This document shows positions 18,363 through 27,117 of a DNA stretch of 64,000 nt, one piece after another (positions within the stretch are counted from its first letter, which is position 1; every line of letters begins with the position of its first letter). Made by a program: the position numbers and the translations under genes. Source of the stretch: Aquitalea denitrificans (GTDB lineage: Bacteria > Pseudomonadota > Gammaproteobacteria > Burkholderiales > Chromobacteriaceae); NCBI RefSeq assembly GCF_009856625.1, contig NZ_CP047241.1:2728001-2792000 (forward strand), written 5' to 3'. The notes beneath the pieces were generated by a model, which was not told the DNA's origin, did no database searches, and saw only the letters and a program-made list of their open reading frames with translations.

Positions 18363-19124
18363 CTACTTGAAGCTGGCCCAGCCACTCATCCCTGGCAGCA
18401 GGCTGGACCCATTGCCCTCGATGACGCCTATTGCAAGAATGGACTGGCTTACCGGGTCGATTTGCGCTCCCAGTCGTTCAATCCGGGCAGGGAAACTGCT
18501 GCCCAGCTCGTCCACACTCACGGTAAATTTCTTGCCGGGCTTGAGAGTGGTCAGCCATTTGGAAGGGAGTAGCATGCGCAGCTCCAGGGCACCGGAATCG
18601 ACGATATCCAGTACCGGGTTGCCCGGGCTGACATACTGGTGTACGGCTGCAATGCGGCGTGCCACCCTGCCACTGAACGGCGCATTGATAACGCATTTGC
18701 CCACCAGGGTTTGCATATAGCTGGTGTCGGCAGCGGCTTCCTTGGCTTTTCCCTCTGCCTGGGCAATGTCCAGCGCACCTGCCGAGTTAAGTTTGGCCAA
18801 CTGGTTGTTGACCTTGAGCAGTTGGGTGGCTGCTTCCAGCGAGGCCTGGGCCTTATGCAGCTGGGCCCGATAACTGCCGCAGTCAAATTGCACCAATGCC
18901 TGGCCCTTGCTGAAGCTACCGCCCTCTGGTACGGGCAGGGCCGCAATCTTGGCTGCTATTTCGCCAGACAAGGTAACGGCGTTGCGTGCAATCAACTGCA
19001 CGCGAATACGACCGTCACTGATATTGCCCGCTGGCGTGACCAGTGGCTTGGATGGTGGCGTTGCCGCCAGAGTGCTTGCCGAAATCAGCAAGCAAGCCAA
19101 AGCATGGCTTGCCGCCCGTGTCAT
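18363..19124 (-). CDS. Periplasmic adaptor (HlyD/RND membrane-fusion family)
   Basis: 253-residue secreted adaptor. An N-terminal signal peptide (MTRAASHALACLLISASTLAA) is followed by a lipoyl half-motif (LPVPEGGSFSKGQALVQFDC), an alpha-hairpin (~residues 85-135), the second lipoyl half (VINAPFSGRVARRIAAVHQYVSPGNPV) and a short beta-barrel. It is smaller than usual MFPs (~350-400). It should link the inner-membrane components to the TolC-like protein. Its start overlaps the TolC-like gene's stop as ATGA, so the two are coupled. Confidence 0.88.
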   Translation of the reverse strand: MTRAASHALACLLISASTLAATPPSKPLVTPAGNISDGRIRVQLIARNAVTLSGEIAAKIAALPVPEGGSFSKGQALVQFDCGSYRAQLHKAQASLEAATQLLKVNNQLAKLNSAGALDIAQAEGKAKEAAADTSYMQTLVGKCVINAPFSGRVARRIAAVHQYVSPGNPVLDIVDSGALELRMLLPSKWLTTLKPGKKFTVSVDELGSSFPARIERLGAQIDPVSQSILAIGVIEGNGSSLLPGMSGWASFK

Positions 19125-20638
19125 TGCTTGCTCCCGGAAACCTGGCTTTGCCAGTGTGTTTCCACCCCTTGGAAAGCGGCGGTCAAGGCAGGCAGTTCAT
19201 AACTGCTGGTTCTTTCCGGCAATGCATCCAGGCCCAGGCTGGAGGCCATTTGGCCATAGGCGTTTTGCAGGTCACCGTAACTCTGATACAGGCGCAAGGT
19301 GGAGAATACCGCGTTGGCATCAGCCAGAATCGCAGGCAAGCGGCCTTGCACTCCACTATCGGTGGCATTGCGGTTTTGCTGATAGATGCGTTGCTCAACA
19401 TCGTTTAGCTCTTGTTCCTGAGCAAACTGACGGGACTTGCCCTGCAAGTCCAGGTAGGCCACGTGCACCTGGGTGAGTACCGCCATGTTCAGGGCCATGC
19501 GCTGAGCCTGGGCTACTTGCAACTGGGCATCGGCTGCCTTGGTGATGGGCCCGGCGCTGAACAGGTTCAACAGGTTCCAGCTGACACGCAAACCGGCATC
19601 ACTCCAGGAATTGTGGACCAGGAATTTGTTGCTGTCGTAGTGCTGACCAACGCTGAATTCCAGACCCGGCAGCAGCTTGGCAATAGCCTTGCGGGTTTCG
19701 ATGACATTGATACGCTCGTTGTAGCGTGCTTCATTCAGCTCGGGGCGGCCAAGCAGCGCCATTTCTTCCATCTGCTCAAGCTTGATGCCCAATTCCGGAC
19801 TGGGCAGGTCTTTGGGAACGGCCACTTTGAAATCGGTACCCGGCGGGACATTCATGATGGAGGCCAGTCTTGGCTTGGCCTGGGCCAGCGCGTTGCGAAC
19901 CATGCCCATCTGGCGAATGACATCCAGCAGCTGGCGACGGTAGTTCAGCATTTCCAGTGGAGCGCGTAATTTGAGTTTCTCCACCTGGCGTGCATCTTCA
20001 AGGGCACGGTTGGTTTCGGCCAGCAATGTATCAATGCGATCTTCCAGCTGCTGCGCACCTACCGCTTGCCACCATGCTTCACGGACTTGCTGTATCAACT
20101 GCTGTGCAACTTTGCGCTTGCGCTGTTGCAGGATCAGCACGCGATCAGACTGTTGCTGCGCGGTGTAATAGCTGACGCCAAAGTCCAGCACATTCCAGCT
20201 AAGACTGAGATCTGCCGTACTGCTACGCTTTTCGGAGGAAATAGACGGCACCAGGGATTGTTCGCCGGTGACAACATTTTGCGATGAGGACGCATTATCC
20301 TTGTTGCGGGCAGTGTAGCCAGCAGCCACAGCCAGCTTGGGCAGCATGTCCAGGCTGGACAAATCCAGCTGGCGCTGCGCCATGGCCTCTTCCATCAACT
20401 TGACCCGGTAGTCCAGGTTGTACTTCAGTGCACGCGCCATGGCTTCTTGCAAGCTGACAGGCCCGCTCAGCGGCTCTTGATGGCCAAACATGTTCTGGCG
20501 GTCTGCCTGCAGTGTGGCTTGTCTGTCACCCAGGCTCATTGGTGCCGGGCTGACGGCGCAACCTGTCAAGGCCAGCATGGTAAGCGTTGCCAGAACCGGA
20601 AAAGCCCGGGATGCATGCCGTTTGGTCGGTCGAGTCAT
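19121..20638 (-). CDS. TolC-family outer-membrane lipoprotein
   Basis: 505-residue outer-membrane efflux protein. The lipobox LALTGC near residue 27 predicts lipidation. Two TolC repeats follow: the first with SLQEAMARALKYNLDYRVK and the second with MEEMALLGRPELNEARYN..., each with long coiled-coil helices and a YDSNKFLVHNSWSDAGLRVSWNLLNLFSAG strand region. It should provide the outer-membrane channel for the giant protein encoded directly upstream. It is coupled to the adaptor gene by ATGA. Confidence 0.9.
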   Translation of the reverse strand: MTRPTKRHASRAFPVLATLTMLALTGCAVSPAPMSLGDRQATLQADRQNMFGHQEPLSGPVSLQEAMARALKYNLDYRVKLMEEAMAQRQLDLSSLDMLPKLAVAAGYTARNKDNASSSQNVVTGEQSLVPSISSEKRSSTADLSLSWNVLDFGVSYYTAQQQSDRVLILQQRKRKVAQQLIQQVREAWWQAVGAQQLEDRIDTLLAETNRALEDARQVEKLKLRAPLEMLNYRRQLLDVIRQMGMVRNALAQAKPRLASIMNVPPGTDFKVAVPKDLPSPELGIKLEQMEEMALLGRPELNEARYNERINVIETRKAIAKLLPGLEFSVGQHYDSNKFLVHNSWSDAGLRVSWNLLNLFSAGPITKAADAQLQVAQAQRMALNMAVLTQVHVAYLDLQGKSRQFAQEQELNDVEQRIYQQNRNATDSGVQGRLPAILADANAVFSTLRLYQSYGDLQNAYGQMASSLGLDALPERTSSYELPALTAAFQGVETHWQSQVSGSKQ

Positions 20639-20700
20639 AGTGTCCCCCTAAAACTGCTGCTTGAATTGCACATTGTTGATTTACGTCCGTCCTGGACGTT

Positions 20701-23700
20701 TCAGACTATATTTTCCTGCTGCAGCCATTCAGCCACCTGCTCGTCAAAAGACAACTTGCCGTGCTGGCGGAACTGCTCATGCAAGGCAGGTTTGCCGGCC
20801 ATTGCCACTTTGTCGCTCACCGTAGCCGCTTGCTGTCCCTGGCGAGTTTGCAACTTGATATGACTCACGCCACGATGGCCGTGCTGATCACGGAAGGTAA
20901 TCTCCAGAGACAAAGACTTGTCCCAGCCGGCAGGTGGTGTGCCGCTAAAACGCCCGGTCTGCGGATCAAATTTCAGCCAGGCTGGCAGTGGCTGACCATT
21001 ACTCTGGCGGACCTGGACATTCAGCACGATGTCCGAGCCCTGCGTGATCACCGTACTGTGCGGCAAGTTGAAAGTGAAGCCTTGTCCGGCTTGCAGCTGC
21101 TGGGTACCCAGGTCCGGCATCACCTGCAAAGCGGGGCCGGTGCTGCCTGTCAGATTTGAAACAAAGGACGGATTGGCATGACTGGTGCCAAAGGGCTCAA
21201 GCGACGACGGGACAAAGTGGTCCTGACCAAACTGGATCTGGCCTGCTGTTTGCCCAACAATGCCCGGATCGCCTGTGATTGCCGGCATCACACTTCCCGT
21301 ACTGACTGGATGGCCGGTACCGCTGACCGCAGCCAGCACGATATTCGGCGTGATGGTGCCAACATTGATGATGGTGGCAGTACTGTCCGGCACGGTAACC
21401 GGTGCCGGGCTGGGTACCGAAGGAGAGATCACCACCGGTGCAAGCAGTTGATAAGCCTGTGCGACAAACTGCTGGCCATTGCTATTGCCCGCCACATCAC
21501 TGGCACCATTCTGCCTGACTGCCAGTGCCAATGAACCATCTCCTCCCAGGCTGGCAAGGATTACGATGTAGTGGCTATCGCTTATGGCCGTAACCGAGGC
21601 GATCACGCCATGAGCACTGCCGCTGCTTATCAGGCTGAATGCATCTGCAGTCAGGCCACTGATTGCCTTGTTGAATACAACATCATAGCGGGCGCTGCTG
21701 GAACTGGTTGAAGCAGGATCCAGCTGTGTTATCGATTGAACCTGTGGTGCCGCGGTATCCACCGTGATGTTGTATGCCGTAGCCAACGCGCCGGCATTAC
21801 CAGCAGTATCGGTTGCAATGGCACGGATGCTGTGGCTGCCGTCAGCCAGTGCAGAAGGCAACGTGTAGCTCCACGCCCCGCTGCCACTGGCGGTAGCTGT
21901 GCCTACCGCGGTGCCATCAACGTATACCGTCACCGTGCTATTGGCCTCGGCACTGCCTTGTACGGTGGGGGTATTGTTGTTGGTAATGCCATCACTATGG
22001 CTGCTGCCGGTATCGGTTGCCGTGGTCAGCGCCAGGCTGGTCGGCGCACTGGGGGCACTGGTGTCAATCGCGATGGAATAACTGGAGGACACGTTGCTGT
22101 TCACCCCGCCACTGCTCGCCATCGCGGTAATGGCATGACTGCCATCGACCAGGCTGGAGGCCAAATTGTAGCTCCAGGCACCGCTGCCATCAGCCGTGGT
22201 AGTGCCAACGCTGACGCCATCGACGTATACCGTCACCGTGCTGCTGGCCAGTGCGGTACCGGTTACGGTGGGGGTGTTGTTGCCGGTAATGCCGTCCGTG
22301 TGGCTGCTACCCGTATCGGTTGCAGTGGTCAAACCGCTGACAGTTGGGGCCGGCAGCTGGATGGCTATGCTGCGGGTTGCGACAGTACTGTTTGTCGTTC
22401 CGTCACTGACTACGAAACTGATGGTGCGGGTGGCGGTACTGGCGGTACTGGCGGTGCTCGAGGTGTCATTGTAAGTCACCGACTGGAGTGCAGCCTGCCA
22501 TTGCGCCAATGTGGCCGTTGCGCCGCTGGAAGTCAGCGTCAGTACGCCGGTGCCGCTATTGTAGCTGGCGGTAATGTTGCCCATCGTGCTGCCATTATTG
22601 GTGAAGGCCAACACATCTTCACTACTATGGAAATTGCCGGAGATGGATACCATGGCGGATGCCAGTGTGGTGTTGTCCAGGTCCGATACAGTAATGCCGC
22701 TGTCTACCGCCACCGGGGTCGGCGTGCTGCTGAGTGTGTAGCTGCCGTTGCTGCTTGTCGTGGTGACAATGGGCGTTTGATCTGTAGCCGACACCGTTAC
22801 CGACCGCGTCGCCACAGCACTGTCCTTGCTACCATCGTTAATACTGAAACTGATGGTACGCGTGGCGTTGTTGGGTGTGATGGCGCTGTCGGTATAAGTT
22901 ACGGCGCGCAAAGCAGCTTGCCACTGCGCCAGCGTGGCCGTAGCACCGCTGGACGTCAGCGTCAGTACGCCGGTGCCGCTGTTGTAGCTGGCGGCAATAT
23001 TGCCCATGGTACTGCCATTATTGGTGAAGGCCAGTACATCTTCACTGCTATGAAAATTGCCGGAGATGGATACCGTGGCAGATGCCAGCGTGGTGTTGTC
23101 CAGGTCTGATACGGTAATGCCACTGTCTACCGCCACCGGTGTCGAGGTGACATTATCACCGGCGGTGAATGCTACGCTGCCGCCACTGGCGGAAACGATG
23201 GGTGTTTGATCTGTGCTGGTTACCGTTACCGTCCTGGTTGTCGCCGCACTGCTCTTGCTGCCGTCGTTGACACTGAAACTGATGGTGCGAGTGGCGGTGT
23301 TGGGCGTGACCGCGCTATCGGTGTACTTCACCGCGCGCATGGCTGCCTGCCACTGGGCGAGGCTTGCCGTTGCGCCGCTAGATGTCAACGTCAGCACCCC
23401 GGTGCCGCTGTTATAGCTGGCGACAATGTTGCCATAAGTAACCGCGCTGGTATTGGTAAAGCTCAGCACATCTTCGCCGCTATGGAAATTGCCCGTAATC
23501 GACACTGTGCCGCTGGCCAATGTGGTGTTGTCCAGATCACTGACCGTAAAGCCCGAATCCACGGCTACTGGCGTTGACACGGTATTGTCACCCGCGGTGA
23601 ACGCTGCACTGCCGCCGCTGGCGGTGGCGATGGGCGTCTGATCGGTGGCAGCTACCGTCACCGTGCGCGTGGCCACACCACTGCTGGAGCTGCCATCGTT

Positions 23701-26700
23701 CACCTGGAAGCTGACCGTACGGGAGGCTGAGTTGGGCGTCACTGCGGTATCGGTGTAGGTCACCGCGCGTAAAGCAGCCTGCCATTGCGCCAAGGTGGCA
23801 CTACCACCGCTGGAGCTCAGCGTCAGCACCCCGGTGCCTGCGTTGTAGCTGGCAACGATATTGCCCATGCTGCTGCCATCGTTGGTAAAAGCCAGCACGT
23901 CCTCGCCACTGTGGAAGTTACCGGTGATGGATACCGTGCCACTGACCAGCGTGCTGCTGGCGTTGTCGGTCACGCTAATATTGCCGTCCACCGCCACTGG
24001 CGTTGATGCGGTGTTGTCACCGGCAGTAAAGGCTGCGCTGCCGCCGCTGGGGGTCACCACCGGCACCACCGCCACATTGACGGTGGAGGCCACGGCCAGC
24101 GTGGTGGTGTCCACGCCGCCGTTGCTGGTGCCACCATTATCGTGGACGCTGGTCAGCGTCACCACGCGGTTGCCGGCGGTGGGGCTGCCGCTGCTATCAC
24201 TGTAGCTGATGCCGTTGATCACGCTGGCCGCAGTGCTGGAGGAAATGCCGCTGCTACTGATGGATACGGTGGCGGTGCCGCTGCTAAGCGACACGGTGAT
24301 GCCCAGACCGTTACCACTGGTGGTAACTGAGTTGCCGTTGGTCAGCGCCACATTGCTGCCATCGATGGACAGGATTTCGCTACTACCGTCATGCAGACCG
24401 GATACGGTCAATGTCAGAAAAATGATGTTCTGGCTGGACTCCACCGCACTGATGCTGGCTCCACTGAACACCGTCACCGCGGAACCGCCCATGGCGAAGG
24501 TGGGGTTACTGGCGCTGGCACTGCCGGTGGGCGCGTCATTGACCGCCGCCACCGCCACCGTCACATTGCTGGACCCGGTGCCGCCGCGGCCATCGTTGAC
24601 GCTGACATTGACGGTACGGGTGGCGGTATTGGGATCATTGCTGGTGTTGTTGTAAGTCAGCGCCGCCACCAGCGTGCTCACCCGCGACGCGGTGGCGTTG
24701 CTGTTGAACGTGACAATCAGATCATGGCCACTGACGCCGTCGCCATTACTGGCGATCACGCCGATGGATACCCCGCCCACCGTCACCACGCTGCCCACGC
24801 TGGTGCCGCTGGATAAGGACACTGTGCCGCTGGTATCCACGCCCAGCACATCCTGCCCGCTTTGACCATTGGCGGAGATATGTACGGTCAGATTGCCGCT
24901 GTTGAAATTGGAGGTGTCGCTGTCCGTCACCGTCACCGCAGTGCCCACATCCAGCTTCACCGCACCGCCTTTTTCGGTAAATGTGGGATTGTCGCCGTTA
25001 AGGTTGCTTATCACCGGCGCTGAGTCCGCAGCTACCGTCACCGTCTTGGTCACCGCACTGCTGTTGATCGCACCGTCGTTGATCTGGAAGCTGATGGTGC
25101 GGCTGCTGGTGTTCGGGGTCAGCGAACTGTCGGAATAGGTCACTGCGCGCAAGGCCGCCTGCCATTGCGCCAGCGTCGCCGTCGCCCCGCTGGACGTCAG
25201 CGTCAGCACCCCGGTGCCGCTGTTGTAGCTGGCGCTGATATTGCCCATGGTGCTGCCGTTGTTGGTAAAAGCCAGCACGTCCTCGCCGCTGTGGAAGTTG
25301 CCGGTGACAGATACGGTGGCACTGGCCTGGGTGCTGCTGTCGGAGTCGGACAGCGTGATGCCGCTGTCCACCGTCACCGCGCTGCCGTTGCCGCTGCTGT
25401 AGGCGCTGGAGCCGCCACTGGTGGTCAGCGTCGGCGCAAAACCGAAATTAATGGCATTGATGGCACCGATGCCTATCATGCCGGTCACCGTATGGCCGTT
25501 AGCCGCCAGCACCCGGAAGGAATCGATGCCCTGAAAAGCGCTGTTGCCGGACACCGTGAAGGTCACCAGGCCGCCGCTGCCCTGCAAGGCGTCGCCCACA
25601 TTCAGCGTCAGCGTCGCGCCGCTGACCGCCACGCCGTTGATATAGCCGACCAACTGCAAATTGCCGCCGGCGGTGCCGGAATCGTAGCCGTTCAGCACCA
25701 CGCCGATGGAATTCAGCGTGAAGCGGCTGTTGTCGTTGGACTTGACGCTGAAATAAGAGATGGGGATGGTGCCGTCGCTGTAGCCGTCCACCGTTTCCGT
25801 GGTCACCGATCCGGGTTTTTCGACAATAATCGTCTGGCCACCGTTATTGGTGGAGCCCAGTTGCAGCGAGAAATCCCAGCCTTGGACAGGGCTGGCATTG
25901 ACCACGCTACCTGAAGGGTTGTACGAGTTGCCATCCGAGGCGGTGAAATCGGTAGTGCCCGTCGTGGGCCGCGCCAGCAGCGCGTCGTAGCTGAAATGCA
26001 GCGCGTCCACGTCGATATGGCCGCTGCTGCGCTCCAGCGTCCAGTCGCCGCCCAGTCTTGCCGCGCCGGTGGCATCGGTGGAAGCCGCCACATCGGCGTG
26101 GGTATAGCGCGACAAGGCGCTGACAAAGGCGGCGCCGCCGCTGCCGGCTGCGATGTCGCAGCCATACAGCAGGATATCTCCCCCGGAGCGCAGGGATTGG
26201 CCTATGGTGTTCAGGTCTGCCTGACGGCTATCCAGCTTGGCGGTGGTCAGCTCATTGCTGCCCAGCATCAGATCAGCACTCTCACCATGCGAAATAATAT
26301 GAATCGCGGCATAGCCATGATGGGTTGCTGCCCAGGTGGCAATCTGGCTCAAGCCGTCTTTGCTGGCATCCAGAATGACCACTTCCATGCCCGCAGGCAG
26401 TTGGGCGATCAGGCTTTGGTAATTGCTGACATTGGACTCAATGAATACGACTTGCTTGGCCGCCTGCGCCGCCTCCAGCAGCGCGGGCATTTTCTCTGTG
26501 GAACGATCGTTGCCAGGATGCGGGCTATCCGGGCTCGGTGATTCAGGCAAGCTGCGTTCGGCGGGGTGTGGTATGTCCACATGTGCCACAGCCGCCACCG
26601 TGGACGCTGCAGCCCCATCGAACATCAAACGTGGTTCCAGCGCCTGCAAGAGCACGCGGGAGGGTTTGGATTCATTGTTTTTTTTATCGCTGGCTTTCGC

Positions 26701-26727
26701 GTGCTGCGCTGATTTCCACCAACCCAT
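20701..26727 (-). CDS. Giant LEPR/DUF4347 repeat protein, probable secreted adhesin
   Basis: 2008-residue Ser/Thr/Gly-rich protein. The N-terminus is not a Sec signal; it holds LEPRLMFDG at residues 30-38, the LEPR-XLL leader-like motif of very large secreted proteins. Residues ~92-245 are DUF4347, with IISHGES (His147) and LLYGCDIA (Cys190). Residues ~260-430 form an unassigned beta domain. Five cadherin-like repeats of ~143 residues follow (GNFHSGEDVLAFTN...), then two ~101-residue Ig-like repeats (ATDTGSSHxDGIT...). A putative Ig/CADG domain (PAWLKFDPQTGRFSGTPPAG) lies near residue 1910. No RTX GGxGxD nonapeptides are visible. GGGAGAG precedes the ATG. Its place before tolC and adaptor genes marks it as their cargo; adhesion or biofilm function is inferred. 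Confidence 0.88.
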   Translation of the reverse strand: MGWWKSAQHAKASDKKNNESKPSRVLLQALEPRLMFDGAAASTVAAVAHVDIPHPAERSLPESPSPDSPHPGNDRSTEKMPALLEAAQAAKQVVFIESNVSNYQSLIAQLPAGMEVVILDASKDGLSQIATWAATHHGYAAIHIISHGESADLMLGSNELTTAKLDSRQADLNTIGQSLRSGGDILLYGCDIAAGSGGAAFVSALSRYTHADVAASTDATGAARLGGDWTLERSSGHIDVDALHFSYDALLARPTTGTTDFTASDGNSYNPSGSVVNASPVQGWDFSLQLGSTNNGGQTIIVEKPGSVTTETVDGYSDGTIPISYFSVKSNDNSRFTLNSIGVVLNGYDSGTAGGNLQLVGYINGVAVSGATLTLNVGDALQGSGGLVTFTVSGNSAFQGIDSFRVLAANGHTVTGMIGIGAINAINFGFAPTLTTSGGSSAYSSGNGSAVTVDSGITLSDSDSSTQASATVSVTGNFHSGEDVLAFTNNGSTMGNISASYNSGTGVLTLTSSGATATLAQWQAALRAVTYSDSSLTPNTSSRTISFQINDGAINSSAVTKTVTVAADSAPVISNLNGDNPTFTEKGGAVKLDVGTAVTVTDSDTSNFNSGNLTVHISANGQSGQDVLGVDTSGTVSLSSGTSVGSVVTVGGVSIGVIASNGDGVSGHDLIVTFNSNATASRVSTLVAALTYNNTSNDPNTATRTVNVSVNDGRGGTGSSNVTVAVAAVNDAPTGSASASNPTFAMGGSAVTVFSGASISAVESSQNIIFLTLTVSGLHDGSSEILSIDGSNVALTNGNSVTTSGNGLGITVSLSSGTATVSISSSGISSSTAASVINGISYSDSSGSPTAGNRVVTLTSVHDNGGTSNGGVDTTTLAVASTVNVAVVPVVTPSGGSAAFTAGDNTASTPVAVDGNISVTDNASSTLVSGTVSITGNFHSGEDVLAFTNDGSSMGNIVASYNAGTGVLTLSSSGGSATLAQWQAALRAVTYTDTAVTPNSASRTVSFQVNDGSSSSGVATRTVTVAATDQTPIATASGGSAAFTAGDNTVSTPVAVDSGFTVSDLDNTTLASGTVSITGNFHSGEDVLSFTNTSAVTYGNIVASYNSGTGVLTLTSSGATASLAQWQAAMRAVKYTDSAVTPNTATRTISFSVNDGSKSSAATTRTVTVTSTDQTPIVSASGGSVAFTAGDNVTSTPVAVDSGITVSDLDNTTLASATVSISGNFHSSEDVLAFTNNGSTMGNIAASYNSGTGVLTLTSSGATATLAQWQAALRAVTYTDSAITPNNATRTISFSINDGSKDSAVATRSVTVSATDQTPIVTTTSSNGSYTLSSTPTPVAVDSGITVSDLDNTTLASAMVSISGNFHSSEDVLAFTNNGSTMGNITASYNSGTGVLTLTSSGATATLAQWQAALQSVTYNDTSSTASTASTATRTISFVVSDGTTNSTVATRSIAIQLPAPTVSGLTTATDTGSSHTDGITGNNTPTVTGTALASSTVTVYVDGVSVGTTTADGSGAWSYNLASSLVDGSHAITAMASSGGVNSNVSSSYSIAIDTSAPSAPTSLALTTATDTGSSHSDGITNNNTPTVQGSAEANSTVTVYVDGTAVGTATASGSGAWSYTLPSALADGSHSIRAIATDTAGNAGALATAYNITVDTAAPQVQSITQLDPASTSSSSARYDVVFNKAISGLTADAFSLISSGSAHGVIASVTAISDSHYIVILASLGGDGSLALAVRQNGASDVAGNSNGQQFVAQAYQLLAPVVISPSVPSPAPVTVPDSTATIINVGTITPNIVLAAVSGTGHPVSTGSVMPAITGDPGIVGQTAGQIQFGQDHFVPSSLEPFGTSHANPSFVSNLTGSTGPALQVMPDLGTQQLQAGQGFTFNLPHSTVITQGSDIVLNVQVRQSNGQPLPAWLKFDPQTGRFSGTPPAGWDKSLSLEITFRDQHGHRGVSHIKLQTRQGQQAATVSDKVAMAGKPALHEQFRQHGKLSFDEQVAEWLQQENIV
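21735..22345 (-). repeat. Two tandem Ig-like repeats in giant protein gene
   Basis: Approximately 302-bp unit present twice. The ends are marked by the near-identical segments at ~22005-22030 and ~22308-22335. They encode ATDTGSSHSDGITNNNTPTV and its neighbour copy. Confidence 0.75.
22395..23945 (-). repeat. Four tandem ~430-bp cadherin-like repeats in giant protein gene
   Basis: Copies lie roughly at 22395-22660, 22830-23080, 23260-23510 and 23690-23945 (conserved cores). The spacing of 420-432 bp is nearly constant. The cores share long near-identical DNA, for example the segment encoding SGATATLAQWQAALRAVTY. Boundaries are approximate. Confidence 0.8.
25070..25325 (-). repeat. Separated fifth copy of the cadherin-like repeat
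   Basis: Same core as the tandem block (GNFHSGEDVLAFTNNGSTMGNI) but about 1.1 kb nearer the 5' end of the gene. Two different domains separate it from the block, so it is a displaced or founding copy. Confidence 0.75.
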
Positions 26728-27117
26728 CTTGCTCTCCCGGATTTATTTCTAGCTTGGTATCCCGATCCGCTCCGACCGCACTCTGAGTACAGAAAGGAAG
26801 GCAAAGACCAAGATAGAAGAAAAAACAGCGATGCAACTCGCCATTTTTTGCGCATTAATACAAAAAGCATAATGTACGAAATTGAATTTTCCTAACGGAT
26901 TTTTACTTGTAAAAATACCTAATATGACTTTCAATTCGCACGTCAATTGGCTGGCAAACGCTTGCCAAAACCTAATGTCGCCGATTGGGGAAGCCGGGCT
27001 GGAAACAAGAAGAACAGCCAGCATCCTGGCGTTAACTGACGAAGAAATGGCAGGCATTCACCTGTAGAGAAAACAGAAATAAGTAAAAATGAACAAACCA
27101 AGAGAAATCCCGCTGCT
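26728..27117. other. AT-rich intergenic region upstream of giant protein gene
   Basis: 390 bp between the HD-GYP gene and the giant protein gene, both minus strand. It is clearly more AT-rich than the flanks (26820-26945 especially). It probably holds the giant gene's own promoter and leader. No clear -35/-10 pair, hairpin terminator or operator could be fixed by eye. Short frames here show no family resemblance. Confidence 0.5.

Noticed and set aside
20701..21200. Classical RTX type I secretion signal at the C-terminus of the giant protein
   Set aside because: I looked for GGxGxDxLx nonapeptides and found none. The C-terminus is an Ig-like domain followed by a charged helix, so RTX assignment is not supported.
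21736..23109. 457-residue plus-strand frame inside the giant gene
   Set aside because: It is a low-complexity translation of the reverse complement of the repeats, with no family features.
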